A DNA stretch of 64,000 nucleotides from Phaeotremella fagi (lineage: Eukaryota > Basidiomycota > Tremellomycetes > Tremellales > Phaeotremellaceae): the NCBI GenBank assembly GCA_001599715.1, contig BCHU01000014.1:124001-188000 (forward strand). The letters are read 5' to 3'. Both the position numbers and the translations under genes were made by a program. This document shows positions 26,290-37,362 of the stretch, piece by piece. How positions within the stretch are numbered: position 1 is the first letter of the stretch; each line of letters opens with the position of its first letter. The notes beneath the pieces are model-generated. The model was not told the origin of the DNA. It ran no database searches and saw only the letters and a list, made by a program, of their open reading frames with translations.

Positions 26290-27090
26290 GCTAGTTTTAG
26301 TAAATCTGGTTTTTTGAATATCGAAAACTTTCAATTGAAACTCATTCTGGATCAATTTAGTCGTTTTGGTAACAAAGGATGATCTTGCTTTCATATGATA
26401 GACATGTTTCAAGGTCCGAAAAGAAAGGTAAAGTAACAAAGGGTCGGTGTCAAAACTGGTTTCAGCTCAGAATGGGGGAGTTTCCGGTCTTTGGTACTCT
26501 GATTACAATCAGTCTCAGGTGTACAATAAATGAATGAGTAATTGCTACATACAATTTGCTATTCTGCTCCTAGATGGCAATTTTAGATACTTGTGCTGTC
26601 GTCATAGGTTGAAAAACATAATTTTCTATAATTCAAGATCGGCTTACAATTCTAAGACTAATATACCGAACAAATTGAAACAGGACCACCAATCCGAATA
26701 ACATCACAACTCACAGAACCTGAGGTGGGGGTGAGGGTGCCAACCAGCTTATACGATAACGGTATCGTAACTGTCGCTGAAAAGTAGGCCAGCCTATTCG
26801 AAAAGTGCCACTCGTCACTCTCCACTGTCTAGCACTTGAAGAGCCATGTTCGTCAAGTAGAATGATGTATTACAAAAGATTTTATCGGAAAACGCCTTTC
26901 TTTTGATGCATTCTGAGCAAGCGATTGGACCTCTTTTGTTCATACAGTGGAACCTTTCCTTTGTCACCTGTAACGTCTGGCAAAAGTGATTGAGAGTTAT
27001 CGTTTCTTTTACATTTCTTTCTTTCTTTCCTCTACCATTCGCCACCGGTTTTCGAATTAGTAATTTTCAAATCAAACTATTGCAGAAGAC
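26290..27090. other. Intergenic, orphan-gene island
   Basis: No gene seen apart from the possible 5' extension of the gene at 26289. The sequence just before 27091 has pyrimidine runs (26998-27045) typical of a fungal promoter or 5' UTR. Confidence 0.45.
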
Positions 27091-27588
27091 ATGTCCAACA
27101 ATAACACACTCTCCTCTAAGATCAAATTCCCCATTACCGCAGAATTCTGGGATGCTGAAGAGAACAAAGAAGTCAACGGGATCTACGTCTTCAGACACAG
27201 CTTAAATGGCAACAAACGCAGTCTTATTACCCCCTTTGGTTTCGTCGAGTCCAGCGACTCAGCCTACAGGACAAACTCATCCGCGTCTTATCGACCCGAC
27301 TACGATCATGCTGCTCTCAGCGAGAGTATGGTGTCCGTCCGCAAAAAACTCGAAAGCCGGTTTGGAAATCTGTCGAATATCTTTAAAAGAGACGATCCAG
27401 AAAACATCATCAGATCCGCTTTCCTAGAGGATAAGACGTTCTCAGAAAAGATTGATAAAGAAATACTCCTTCTCGTATACAACGACAGGTACGAAAACAA
27501 AAAGACCGAAGAAACCACCAGCGTCCGCAGATACATCGAAGAGGTCTCCAAACTCTTCCGCCACTCAGAAGAAAGAGAGAGAGACTGA
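27091..27588 (+). CDS. Unknown 165-aa protein
   Basis: Single-exon ATG-led frame. Sequence is mixed and looks folded rather than low complexity: KIKFPITAEFWDAEENKEVN, GIYVFRHSLNGNKRS, VRKKLESRFGNLSNIFKR, IDKEILLLVYNDRYENKK. It ends in a charged tail (HSEERERD). No recognised motifs, no signal peptide. A long antisense frame (27306-27893) is judged a shadow because it lacks a comparable start. The gene lies in the orphan island. Homology is not recognised. Confidence 0.5.
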   Translation: MSNNNTLSSKIKFPITAEFWDAEENKEVNGIYVFRHSLNGNKRSLITPFGFVESSDSAYRTNSSASYRPDYDHAALSESMVSVRKKLESRFGNLSNIFKRDDPENIIRSAFLEDKTFSEKIDKEILLLVYNDRYENKKTEETTSVRRYIEEVSKLFRHSEERERD

Positions 27589-28417
27589 GGGGGAGATCTC
27601 CGGGTGAACGAATTGGTGAAATGAAAGGTGGGATGAAAGGATTGAGTTGGTAATATGTTACTGCGTACATGATAGCTGAGTCGAAAAGATATGAATTGAT
27701 GAAGGCGACTTGCTGTCATTAGTGCACTTGACGATATGCACCAGGATTTCCGCCAAAAGTTTCGATATCTCAAATTTAGCTGAACGCTGCAGAGATTTAT
27801 TGATGTACTGTACTGAACCCAGGATTGGTACCGTATGTCTTGTGGATCAGTACTTGTCATGGTCATGACAATCCGGTAGACTTGAACATCCACTTGGGCA
27901 CCGTTGGTCAGTTAGATTGTTATAAATCGACTTTGTCCATTACTTGTCCACTGACACCAAAAAGGACAGAGCATAGATTCAAAATTTTGGTGATAGAGAA
28001 AAATTCATAAGCTGGCACATTCATTCGAATTTCAGACTGATGTATGGTTCAAGATTACAGTATGATTGTATCAAATATACTATACAGCTTCCACTCATTC
28101 TAGATTATGCCCCTTCTTTCATGTTTTTTCTTCTGCTTTCTTCTTTTTAGCTACATTCAATATTAATAATCAAACTGATATGTATCAGGTCCTAGAGCTC
28201 ACGTTTTGGAAGAGGATCTGGATCGACACCTCTACCCAGTTTATTGTTATACTTTTCCCAGAAGTCGAAACGACTTTGTTGTGTTATTTCACCAGTCGAT
28301 GGACAACGATGAACCTCAGAATGAACAGAGGGTCCGGGAGAACGATCTGAATTAGGAGTGAAGACATGTCTTCAGCGAGAATCAAGGTGTGCATAGAATC
28401 GATGACTTACTGTATGA
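27589..28417. other. Intergenic, orphan-gene island
   Basis: Nothing supportable found. Open frames at 27825-28350 have no coding character. Confidence 0.4.
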
Positions 28418-28776
28418 CTATGGAAGGATTGTCTCCACTCCCGAGTCTGCACTTTCGTTGTCGCTGTCGATGTCGTTTGATTCTGAGACTGTACAAGGTC
28501 AATTCCCTACAAGTTCAAACATTTAAATGAGATTGGCCTACCTTCATGATGGGTACCTCCGGCATCACTGACATAGCAGTCAGTCATTTCATTATCTCCA
28601 TCACTGACAGAGTCAGGCATTGTACTATCACCACTGCTGACATAGTCAGTCATTGTACTATCACCACCACTGACATAGTCAGTCATTGTTAGATCACTAC
28701 CACTGACATAGTCAGACATTGTACGATCACTACCACTGATATAGTCAGTCATTAAACTATCTTGGTAAACAGCCAT
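28418..28776 (-). CDS. Small acidic protein built of 11-residue repeats
   Basis: Predicted 101 aa from exons 28776-28542 and 28488-28418 (53-nt intron GTAGGC...TACAG). It starts MAVYQDSLMTDYISGSD. Six copies of an 11-residue unit, MxDYVSGSDxT, occur with Met exactly every 33 bp (28752, 28719, 28686, 28653, 28620, 28587). The predicted second exon continues the acidic Ser/Asp character (DIDSDNESADSGVE). A TATATATA at 28849-28856 sits 73 bp upstream, supporting expression. The exact 3' exon is uncertain, since without splicing the frame ends GRPISFKCLNL. The function is unknown. Confidence 0.5.
28555..28752 (-). repeat. 33-bp coding minisatellite, six copies
   Basis: Degenerate tandem 33-bp units, each encoding about M-T-D-Y-V-S-G-S-D-x-T. 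Period is exact across six copies, with divergence increasing toward the 3' end of the gene. Confidence 0.85.
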
Positions 28777-29306
28777 ATCGTTGTCTTTATTCTTAGTTCC
28801 TATTTGAAAAATTTCAAATTGATCAACAAATGCGATAGATAACACTCCTATATATACCCCAGCACAAGCAGACTGAACAGTAGGGGGAAACGCAACAAAG
28901 GCTCATTCCCATCTAGTCATGAGTTCAAAGGAGTACTGCAAAGACAATGAGACTGATGATTTCAGTCATATCGTATACGCGTAAGAGATCTGGTTTCAGT
29001 TAACTCCTGATCAACCTCGACACCTTTCATGCGTTCTATCGTGAAACTTGGTTTCCTCAGTGTGAGACGTGGCACTCTCAAGAATGTTGAAGGTTCAATA
29101 TAGCACATATCACGAGCACTGTGTATATTGACAAGGAGACGTTTTGAAAGCTAAAGAAATGGTGCCATCGCAAAAGAGAAATCGCATGAGTACAGTATGG
29201 GGAGAGGTTCCTGTTACGACTACTGTGCATACTACGTGCCTTGTAGTGACACTTTCACCAAAAGGTACAAGAGTTTGACCTGCAGCTAGTTTCCACCAAC
29301 CTACAT
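28777..29306. other. Intergenic
   Basis: Promoter side of the 28776 gene and 3' flank of the secreted protein gene. The frame at 29110-29334 on the minus strand is only a continuation of the secreted-protein exon in another frame. Confidence 0.45.
28849..28856 (-). promoter_or_regulatory. TATA box candidate for the 28776 gene
   Basis: TATATATA 73 bp upstream of the predicted ATG on the minus strand. Confidence 0.45.
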
Positions 29307-29680
29307 CTAACAGATTGACATTGGATTTGTACAATTAGCAGTAACCCCATGATACGGTCCACAAACAGAAAGATATTTCGCTTGATTATCGATAGGGAAA
29401 ACAATGTCATCATCAGTTGTGGCGATGCCATAAAAGTTGCAAGCTGGTTCCTGTACAAATAAGATATTGTCATACTGGGACTCACAAAAGCATTAATCGC
29501 TGGAACTTGAAATGGTAATGCGACAGTTTCAAAATAACCTAAGCCAATTTCTAAGAGTTGATCTGCGTACATGCTTTCTGCAGGACAATTCAAGGCTCCA
29601 ATGATAACCTTCATTCTAATGTGACCTCCATTGACCACCGATACCAGGGCTGTGGCAATCAAAGAAACTTCGAGGAGCAT
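29307..29680 (-). CDS. Small secreted protein, family member 1
   Basis: Predicted 112 aa from exons 29680-29486 and 29450-29307, joined by a 35-nt phase-0 intron (29451-29485). It starts with a signal peptide (MLLEVSLIATALVSVVNGG), followed by a mature region about 93 residues long. The second exon encodes PACNFYGIATTDDDIVF, then DNQAKYLSVCGPYHGVTANC and a C-terminal Cys after TNPMSI. Two further genes near 53 kb encode the same C-terminal block DNxAKYL..CG......A.C..P.SxC with the intron at the same place and phase. Four to six cysteines suggest disulfide bonds and an extracellular role (inference). No known family recognised. Confidence 0.7.
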
Positions 29681-30172
29681 TTTGTTTGTGGTTCGAGATG
29701 GATATCGGAGGGATAGTGAGTGAGCAGTCGTATTTAGATGAGAGAGATTATCTTGGAGTTTCTTTGGATAGAAGTTATGTGTTTATCACCAAGGAAAGCT
29801 GGATTTGAATGTCTTTCATATGTTTTCTTTCAGATAAGTCAGTTCTGTACAGTATCTTTGTTCGTTATCCTTTCATTATCCGCAAGTCATTTAAGTCCCA
29901 AAATGCGAGGGGGAAGGATAAAAGGGTAAATAAACAAGGAGCTAAAGAACAATAGCATTAGCGTAGACCACCCGTGGTGGTAGTAGGGTGGATTTTGGAG
30001 GTTGTGTAATTGTTTCGTTAAACTCAGAGTCAGGAGGTATCGTTGAGAACATTGGTAAAAGAAAGGCTGATAAGAGAAAGGACTTTCATATTTCTCGTAT
30101 CGTCGGGTACCAAATCGTACATACATCAAGCTCAAACACATTCATCTTCATTAACCCCTCAAAGTCTATCGA
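29681..30172. other. Intergenic
   Basis: Promoter of the secreted protein gene and 3' flank of the gene ending at 30173. Nothing else seen. Confidence 0.45.
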
Positions 30173-30983
30173 TTAGTTGGCCATTAAAAAATGGTTAGCT
30201 GGCAGTTGTAACGTAAAAGTCCCAACACTAGGAGCTGAAGAAGCGTCTGTGTAAACACTCCCATCGTCGCTGAAAACCATGGAAGAACCACCACCATCAT
30301 CATCATCCTCATTGGTGGTATGACTAGGACCTGAGTTTTCTTGATCGGTTTCAGCAGATGTAGGTTCGAGTCGATGTCTATTTGCTGTTGTAAGCCTAGG
30401 CTCTGGTGGTGGCGACCAAATGGTTGAGGTTTCGAAAGTATCGTCGTTGTCGTTGAGAGGTGTGGGTCGGTTGGTGTTGGATGATTCTCGTTCTTCGGCT
30501 TCTCTCGCTTCTCTCATGAATCTTTCGAATTGTGTTTCCTCAGTGGTCTCTGTTTGATTGACGGGTGCATTGTCTGGGAATTATCGTTAATCTCTTTTGT
30601 GAGTGGCAAGACTCACTTTCTCCCATGGTACTCATGGATGATTCTCCATTATCAATCGAAGCTGATTCGATGTTTTCAGTTTGGATTTTTTCTGCAAGAC
30701 CTGATGAGGTTTCGGGATGAGAATTTGTTTTGGAGTCGAACAAGTCTATGATTAGCTCACAACAGCAACGTAGTGGGTGAAAAGAGATTGAGAGTGTGTT
30801 AATAGATAAAGTCTTGTTGTTAAACTGCATTAAAAAGATGTCGAATCTCCGCCATGAAAGGAGGTTGTGAGCACGAGAACATTCCAGGAAACTCATGATT
30901 GACTCTATGAAGAACAAATTGGAGAACATAATCCATTGCATGCGTGAAGTAGGAAACCCGTACGTCATTCCGTCAGTATCCAT
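30173..30983 (-). CDS. Unknown acidic, disordered-looking protein
   Basis: Model: exons 30983-30555ish and 30514ish-30173, joined by an intron of GTGAGT...CCCAG that turns STMGE into STMGENNAPVNQTETTEETQ. The C-terminal two thirds are reliable: EREAREAEE-type charged helix, then Thr/Asn/Pro-rich sequence, NEDDDDGGGSSMVFSDDGS and TFTLQLPANHF. The N-terminal part (MDTDGMTYGFPTSR, then a Leu/Cys-rich stretch RCCCELIIDLFDSK) may contain an unrecognised intron. No known domain. It resembles the other acidic orphan proteins in composition. Confidence 0.35.
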
Positions 30984-31033
30984 CAAATTATATTCAATCT
31001 TCCATCAACCAAACCAACAAATCAAACGTGACT

Positions 31034-32516
31034 TCATTCATCATTTCTTCCCGATCTCCACTTTCCCATATAAGTACTAGAAACGTGAAATCAGGATCTA
31101 GCCAAAATGCATCGAAAGAAAAGAAAAGACTTACTTGAACGTTGCGATAGTTGTCCATTTTCTGTTTTCAGCTTCTGGGAAAACTAAACTTCGAGGTCCG
31201 TAGAAGACTTCATCATCGACTTCCTCCTGTTTTCTTGGTAGACAATGTAAGAATTTCCAATCGGGTCTGGCACCTGATGATTCGACTAGTTGATTGGTTA
31301 TTTGATATCCCTTGAACGCTTCTATTCTCGCAGCTTTCTCTTCTTCTTGTCCCATCGAGATCCTAATCACATGGTTAGTATAAGTAGACTTGATAAATGG
31401 GAGTATTTACCAAGTATCTGTGACAACTACGTCTGCATCTTTCAGTGCTTCTTCAGGTGAATTCGTAAGTGTGATCAAGTTTTGGGTACCAGCTTCCTCA
31501 CTGTCGAGTATCAATATAGCTCAAAAGCAGAATTCCAAGCAACTCACACTCTGGCCCAAACCCTTGGATCAACCTTATCATAACCCTTTGGACTAGCTAC
31601 ACTAAGTGTCATACCGAGTCTAGGCAATGATACCATCATTTCATTGACAATGTTATTGGTATCGCCGACCCAAGCGACTTTCTTTCCCTTGAACGAGTCC
31701 AATGGATTGACATTTGTACGAACCCAATTTTCAACAAAAGTTTGGGTAGGATTGCCATCGCGATCTCTGATCAAGTCTTTGGGGATTGGTTCAGGTGAAT
31801 AAAGTTCATGTAGGGTTAATAGATCCGCTAAGATCTGAGTTGGATGATAAAGATCTGATAAAGCGTTAACGACGGGAACACCAGAGTTTTCAGCCAATGT
31901 CTATAAGATCGTAAAGAATAATGTTAACTAGAGCACTATATGACCGGTTTCTTTCCAAACTTACAACAACTTCGTCATGAGCACCAACTCTAGCCATGAT
32001 ACCATCAACCATACTTCCAACAACTTTAGCAGTATCAACCAAGCTCTCATTAACACCTAATTGAACGTCCTGACTACCAAGGAACATAGGATGACCGCCC
32101 AAGATAGCAGTAGCAGTTTCTGAAGCGACACGAGTTCTAGTACTACGTTTCGAGAAAAGTAAAGCGACCGTTCTACCATTAAGAGTGGAACTAATGGAAC
32201 GATTTCCGACATGTTTACAGATATATTTGAACGCTATCGACGATTGCAGTAAACGATTGATTGCACCCGGTGTGAGATCAGCTAAAGTCAATAAACTTTT
32301 TGGTGGTGTTTTGGAACGGGTGTGGATGATCGAATCTAGTGATTTGGGTCTTGAACGTCTAGGAATTGTCTGGGGGATAGGATTTGGTCGACTCCTGGCA
32401 TCGTCAGGTTTATGGAATCTTTGCGAAATTTGGAGTTGAATTGGTGAGGTTGAAATAGTACGGATTGGTGTTTGAAGAGAAGGTTTAAGGACTCTGTAGG
32501 ATACTCTGGAAAGCAT
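31034..32516 (-). CDS. ARG3: Ornithine carbamoyltransferase, mitochondrial
   Basis: Predicted 421 aa from exons 32516-31965, 31900-31548, 31500-31411, 31362-31135 and 31076-31034. It condenses ornithine and carbamoyl phosphate to citrulline in arginine synthesis. The N-terminus ([20 protein letters not shown]) is Arg/Ser-rich without acids, a mitochondrial presequence. Carbamoyl-phosphate site [41 protein letters not shown]; ornithine/catalytic HCLPR. The last exon is only 43 nt and gives [14 protein letters not shown], matching the typical fungal end after [12 protein letters not shown]. It is divergent from the uL30m gene across a 359-bp shared promoter. Confidence 0.95.
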
Positions 32517-32875
32517 GTTGAGAGCAGTTGCGAGTTGAGAAATAAAGTATATAAAGTGTTGGAATTCGAGTCAAGATGTCAGATAGCAAGTGAAGATTTA
32601 ACCGGTAATGCTTTCATTGTGTTTTGGAGTACACGTCATTTTGGATGAGATTTCGTTGACACTTTTGACTTTGAATATTCACCTCAAAAATAACCACCAA
32701 CTGGGAAAATAAATCGCACAATCTACGACAAGAGACATCCTCAGCGACCACTTAAAACCCAAACAACCTCATCTAAGTTAAACTCACTCAAAAACTTCCC
32801 ACTTGGACCGTTTCATCTTCGAAATCAAACAAAAGCCCTTACCCAACAACTACTCCAAAAAGAATCACGAATCAA
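32517..32875. promoter_or_regulatory. Shared divergent promoter ARG3 / uL30m
   Basis: A 359-bp gap between divergent starts. It includes a TATATA near 32546 on the ARG3 side. Both products act in mitochondria; co-regulation is only an inference. Confidence 0.45.
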
Positions 32876-33280
32876 ATGTCGTTCTACACCAAACTCCAGC
32901 CGATAGCCTCAACCTCCCGTCTAATCCAAAGACGTCTATCAACTCAAACCCAATCCTCAAAACCCACCACCACCCCAACCTCAGCTGAACTACCACCCCC
33001 AATCCCTTCCACCCATCATCTCATCACCCTAAAAAGATCAGCCATAGGTCTCCCACCAAATTCGAAAAGAACATTAGAAGCTCTAGGTTTACATAGATTA
33101 CATCAATCGGTACTTCATCCATATGGATCTACTGTCGCCGGACAGATTTTAGCGGTTAAGGAATTGGTTAGTGTTACGAATGTTAGTGAGGAGGTTGGAC
33201 GGGAGTTGATGGTTAGACGTAGAAGTGAGGGGAGTGGGGTTGAGTTTAGTGGTAGAGTTTATGGCGGTGGGAAGAGGTAG
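32876..33280 (+). CDS. MRPL33: Mitochondrial large ribosomal subunit protein uL30m
   Basis: Single-exon 134-aa protein. The N-terminus ([20 protein letters not shown]) looks like a mitochondrial presequence. Residues about 48-105 match uL30: [39 protein letters not shown] and [16 protein letters not shown]. The basic tail ([11 protein letters not shown]...GGGKR) is not conserved. No intron is needed, unusual for this window. Confidence 0.88.
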   Translation: MSFYTKLQPIASTSRLIQRRLSTQTQSSKPTTTPTSAELPPPIPSTHHLITLKRSAIGLPPNSKRTLEALGLHRLHQSVLHPYGSTVAGQILAVKELVSVTNVSEEVGRELMVRRRSEGSGVEFSGRVYGGGKR

Positions 33281-33549
33281 TTTGGGATCTGAGTTGGTTT
33301 TGGTGGATTTAGAATGGAGATCTAGGTTGTGTAGATGAAGTTGGGCGGGTTCGGAGTGATGGGGGATAAAGGGTATAATGGAGCGAAGGATCAGTGGATT
33401 TCTGAGTTCAAGGATTAGAAGTAGACCAAGGAAAAAAGTCGTTGCCTTCATATCATGCATCAACTAGTCAACTGATCACAGAATGACACATACGAATCTA
33501 CGCCTACTTTATCAATCTATTAACAACGTTTTACCAATTTCTTCTGACC

Positions 33550-34963
33550 CTAAATCCAACTCCAGTACTCCAATCCCTCAATCCTAACACGAACCCCTGG
33601 AGGAGCATAAGAACAAACCCCAAAAGGTATACTCAAACTCTTAGATCTATCCTCAACCTTCGCCCCAAGTCGAATAAACTCTTTAACCAACGCACCATCC
33701 AAATCCAATCCCCAAGCTCTGATTGTCGAACAATCCTTTAGAATTTCGAATCCATGTGACGCAGAGTTTTTCAAGTTCAGAATGATCTTAATGAAACTTT
33801 TTAATTGTTCCGCGGTGATGTTCGATGTCAAAAGAATTGTCAATTCGGTAGAAGAAACGCATTTAGGTTGGAATAAGATGATTGAATCATATTGATCGAA
33901 TCGGGTTGAAGTAGTGTTGGAAGTGAATTTGATACCGATAGGGAAATCCACTGATGGTTCAGGTCGAATCGCGTTTAATCCCAATCTAGCTTCTACCTCT
34001 ACATGATGGAACAGATACCCAGGAGAACTTGGATCCGGAAGAACAACCATTTCGTTATCACCAACTTGAATTCCCTCTAAACGACTTCTGAAAGCTTTTG
34101 ATAAAGATCCTGATAACTCTTTTAAATCATTTTGATAAACGTATTCAAATCCCAATTCTTTCTCCGTGATTTTAATGTTATCAATATCGTTTAAAATGAC
34201 ATCGACGTTCTCAGAAGTTTCATCTATCGATCTACTGATCCAACCTAATCTCTTTTCGGTTCCGTTGTCGTTGGGGGTATCAGGACCGATATAGCATTTC
34301 TCGTAATGTCCAGGAGGGGCTACTGAGGATAAAAGTGAGCCGGTCCCTTTGGGGATGTTGAGAGTATTTGGAAGAACTGGATATGCACCCCATGATTCTG
34401 GCCATTTGGGAATGTTCTCAGTGGGACAGAGAATATAATGTAGACTCCGAAGTAATCTTCTACAATATCCTCGACCTGGCAATTGTTAGTTGCAGGCAAC
34501 GATGACATAATCATGACCTACGTTGATATTCTTTGGGTGTGTTCACGAATGTCATACCGTATAGATGAACATCTTTGACCACTCCATCCTGCTTAGCGAA
34601 TGCATCTCGACGTTCGGTTTGGGCAAAAGCGTATCCAACCCCATTTTCATCACCACGACGAACCAATGCCCTAAACCCTCTAACCTCAATCTATTGAAAA
34701 CCTGACAGGATAGAGATAAACGTACCAAGTTATAACTCTTCCATCAACGAACCAAGGCTTGTTAGGCAGATTCTCCCATTCTTTGGTATATTCCTAAAGT
34801 GAAGTTTAGAAACAACTGGTGCCAAGGGATAGCTTTGACTGACCTCTTTCGATAATGAAGGTGAGAAATTTTGATTGGCTAGTTGACCTAGTACTTTCCT
34901 TTGTTCTGAGTTGGCTACGACTACAGTCGTTTCTTCTAACGAGGGTAGATCTTGTGATGTCAT
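33550..34963 (-). CDS. LYC1-like GNAT-fold acetyltransferase (putative)
   Basis: Predicted 420 aa from exons 34963-34844, 34793-34726, 34670-34522 and 34475-33550. Start at the ATG giving MTSQDLPSLEET. Residues about 60-130 have the GNAT-type pattern: WALVRRGDENGVGYAFA, then VKDVHLYGMTFVNTPKEYQR and RGYCRRLL, which fits the acetyl-CoA loop (RxxG-type). The rest has LYC1-like features, including a C-terminal beta-rich part (FPIGIKFTSNTTSTRFDQYD and CSTIRAWGLDLDGALVKEF). LYC1 acetylates lysine at N6 in yeasts that use it. Assignment to LYC1 is from overall pattern only; a general unknown fungal GNAT-like protein is the alternative. Confidence 0.6.
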
Positions 34964-35145
34964 TCTAATGATCACTTTTACCGTTTGGATCAAAGTATAA
35001 ACATGAGTTATAGTTCAAGAACAACCAACTTCAAACGCAATCGTCAGGTAGTGTTGCTTCCGTCGGATCTTACTGATCAAGCATCTATTCATCAAGGAAA
35101 AAAGCACAATAAATCTAGATCCACCCGTCCAACCCCCTCAAGCAC

Positions 35146-36701
35146 CTAATAACCCAAAGCAGCTTTCTTTCTAAGACTCTCTTCTTTAGTCAAATCTTCA
35201 CCTTCCCCACTAGCGAGTTTCTTCTTTTCCGAAGCTTCCTTCAAAGTAGCAACGGTTTGGATGAATTCTTCAACAGCCTCTGGTGAAGTTTGATGATGAA
35301 CCACGATTCTCGCTCTGAATACTTTAATTGGATCAGGTAGGTTTTCTAGGGCTTCAAAGACTTCGTTATGGGTTACACCTAGTGGTGTTGGATCGAAGAA
35401 TACCTATAGGAAAGTATGGTCAGGATCAGAATCAATTATAGGTGAATATTAGACTCACCATGTTGGTATCAGTTGGAGCTAGGATATCACATCCTAAACC
35501 TTTCAAACCGTCGGCCAAATGTCTAGCCAAAGCGTGTGTCGACGCCAATCTTGGGAAATGATGGGTGATAGCGTAATCAGCTGAAGCGGCTATACCACCA
35601 CATTGTCTGATACCACCGCCGAAAGCTTTTCTGAACCATTTAGCTCGATTGATGAATTCTTGTGTACCGACGATAGCACTAGCGTGAAATCATTTAGCTA
35701 ATGTATTAAACCTGGATGGGTTAGAACTCACGATCCAATGGGTGCACCGATACCCTTTGAAAGACATAAAGAAGCCGAATCGAATGGGGTGAGTAAATCA
35801 GTCAACCTATTCCAATCTCAGCTATAATACCACGCAAAAGGAAACGATCACGTACACAACCCTCAAACTCTCTTCCTCAGTAGCGTCCAACCCCCGTTTC
35901 TCAACTTCAGCAGCCGCGACATTCCAAATTCTAGCTCCATCGAGATGCATCCCGATCTCATGTTTCCTAGCCAATTCACCGATCTTAACCACCTCGTCCT
36001 GTGGGAAAATCATTCCTGATAGAGTGTTCTCGAGACAGATGAGTTTGGTTGGAGCTATGTGGATGTTGGTTCCTAGTTCCAGTGACGATTCGATTTCCTC
36101 TGCGGTTAGATGGATACCGTTTTTGGGGGTTAGGGCGTGGGTGGTTGCTTGGGAGAACATTGCTATTCCACCGGCTGTAACACAAATATATCATCAGTTT
36201 GGTCATCGTTTATTGAATACAATGAGGATTAGACCTACCCTCCATCTTATGGATATGAGCCCGATGATCACAGATAACACTATGAGGAGGTTGTTTCATA
36301 TGAGTTCGGATAGCCAACTGATTAGTCATAGTTCCAGAAACCGCAAAAAGAGCAGCCTCCTTCCCAGCAAGTTTAGCAATCCGTTTCTCAAGAGCTGTAG
36401 TCGAAGGATCCTCTCCGTAAACATCATCACCTCTTGAAGCCTTTAACGCGAAAAGAAGTTGAGCGTCGGTAGGTACTGATAAAGTGTCTGAACGGAAATC
36501 TCTTGATGTTCGATGAAGGGTTGCGACGTTATCTGCACCACCTACTTCTGAGGTTATCTCGGCTGACGGTTTGGTCGAAATTGGCATTTTGACTATTGAG
36601 TTGATTGGTGTTGTTGTGAATTTAAATTGTTTGGGGGAAAGAAATGAATTCGTTGATAGAGATCTGGTTATATAGGTCAATCTTCGACTCGTGATATTCA
36701 T
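35146..36701 (-). CDS. GLY1: L-threonine aldolase (PLP enzyme)
   Basis: Predicted 444 aa from exons 36701-36239, 36174-35856, 35806-35732, 35678-35459 and 35403-35146. It cleaves threonine to glycine and acetaldehyde. Family motifs: DFRSDTLSVPTDA, GDDVYGEDPSTTALEKRIAK, LFAVSGTMTNQLAIRTH, GGIAMFSQATTHAL, LENTLSGMIFP, HLDGARIWNVA, and the PLP-lysine region LCLSKGIGAPIGS. The first ATG gives a 38-residue Arg/Ser-rich leader (MNITSRRLTYITRSLS) typical of mitochondrial import; a second in-frame ATG at 36587 (MPISTKPS) would give the cytosolic length. The C-terminus is a charged helix (EASEKKKLASGEGED). Confidence 0.94.
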
Positions 36702-37362
36702 ATAAATCCGAAAGAAAAAGGTTGGTATTGGAGATAAAACGAAAAGAGTCTTGGAGATTCAAGATATTCTTGGAGATTCAAGAAATTGGATTGTTGGAGA
36801 TTTCTAGTATTACTGTGATTGAGAAGAGGTCGAGTCGAGGTGATTTACTCAACGAAATAGAGATTCAAATTACAGTAATTGGTTGGAGATTTCTATTATT
36901 GGAGATTCTGAAAGATAAGCCATGCTACTGTATGATCGGGTGACCCGATTCAGGGGCACGATTTACTCTCTCAGAAAAAATGGCCAATCTTGAATAAACT
37001 ATCTCCAATGAAAATATCAAACCCTTCACTCACTTTCCGCGTTACGTTTCTAAAATCTTGGAAATTCTCATTCAAGAATGGCGAATTAAGTCTTTCGGTC
37101 TTTGTGTTTTCTTATGATTGGATTGGAAAATAACGAAGTGGACATGAGGAGTATTTGAGTGGTGGACTAGTCCGCCGGAACTGATTTCCTCATTTCCGTT
37201 AGAGGGGGATGTGAGTGGTGGTTTTCATTTTGCATTCGAACATCTATTTACGTTACGTCTTGGGATGTGATTGTTCTACCAGTACATGATGTGTGATGTT
37301 TCAAATGCCACAATGATCAAAGGAAGTCCTTTAGCCACCATCAAAACCATCACGATCAATCA
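36702..37362. other. Upstream region of GLY1
   Basis: No gene. Repeated GGAGATT words (36750-36915: TTGGAGATTC and variants) form a loose direct-repeat cluster just upstream of GLY1. Confidence 0.5.

Noticed and set aside
27306..27893. 195-aa frame antisense to the 27091 gene
   Set aside because: Cys/Ser-rich shadow of the plus-strand gene; no clean ATG context or splice signals.
28555..28752. Possible CRISPR-like array
   Set aside because: Units are contiguous without spacers, in frame and coding, and the host is a eukaryote.
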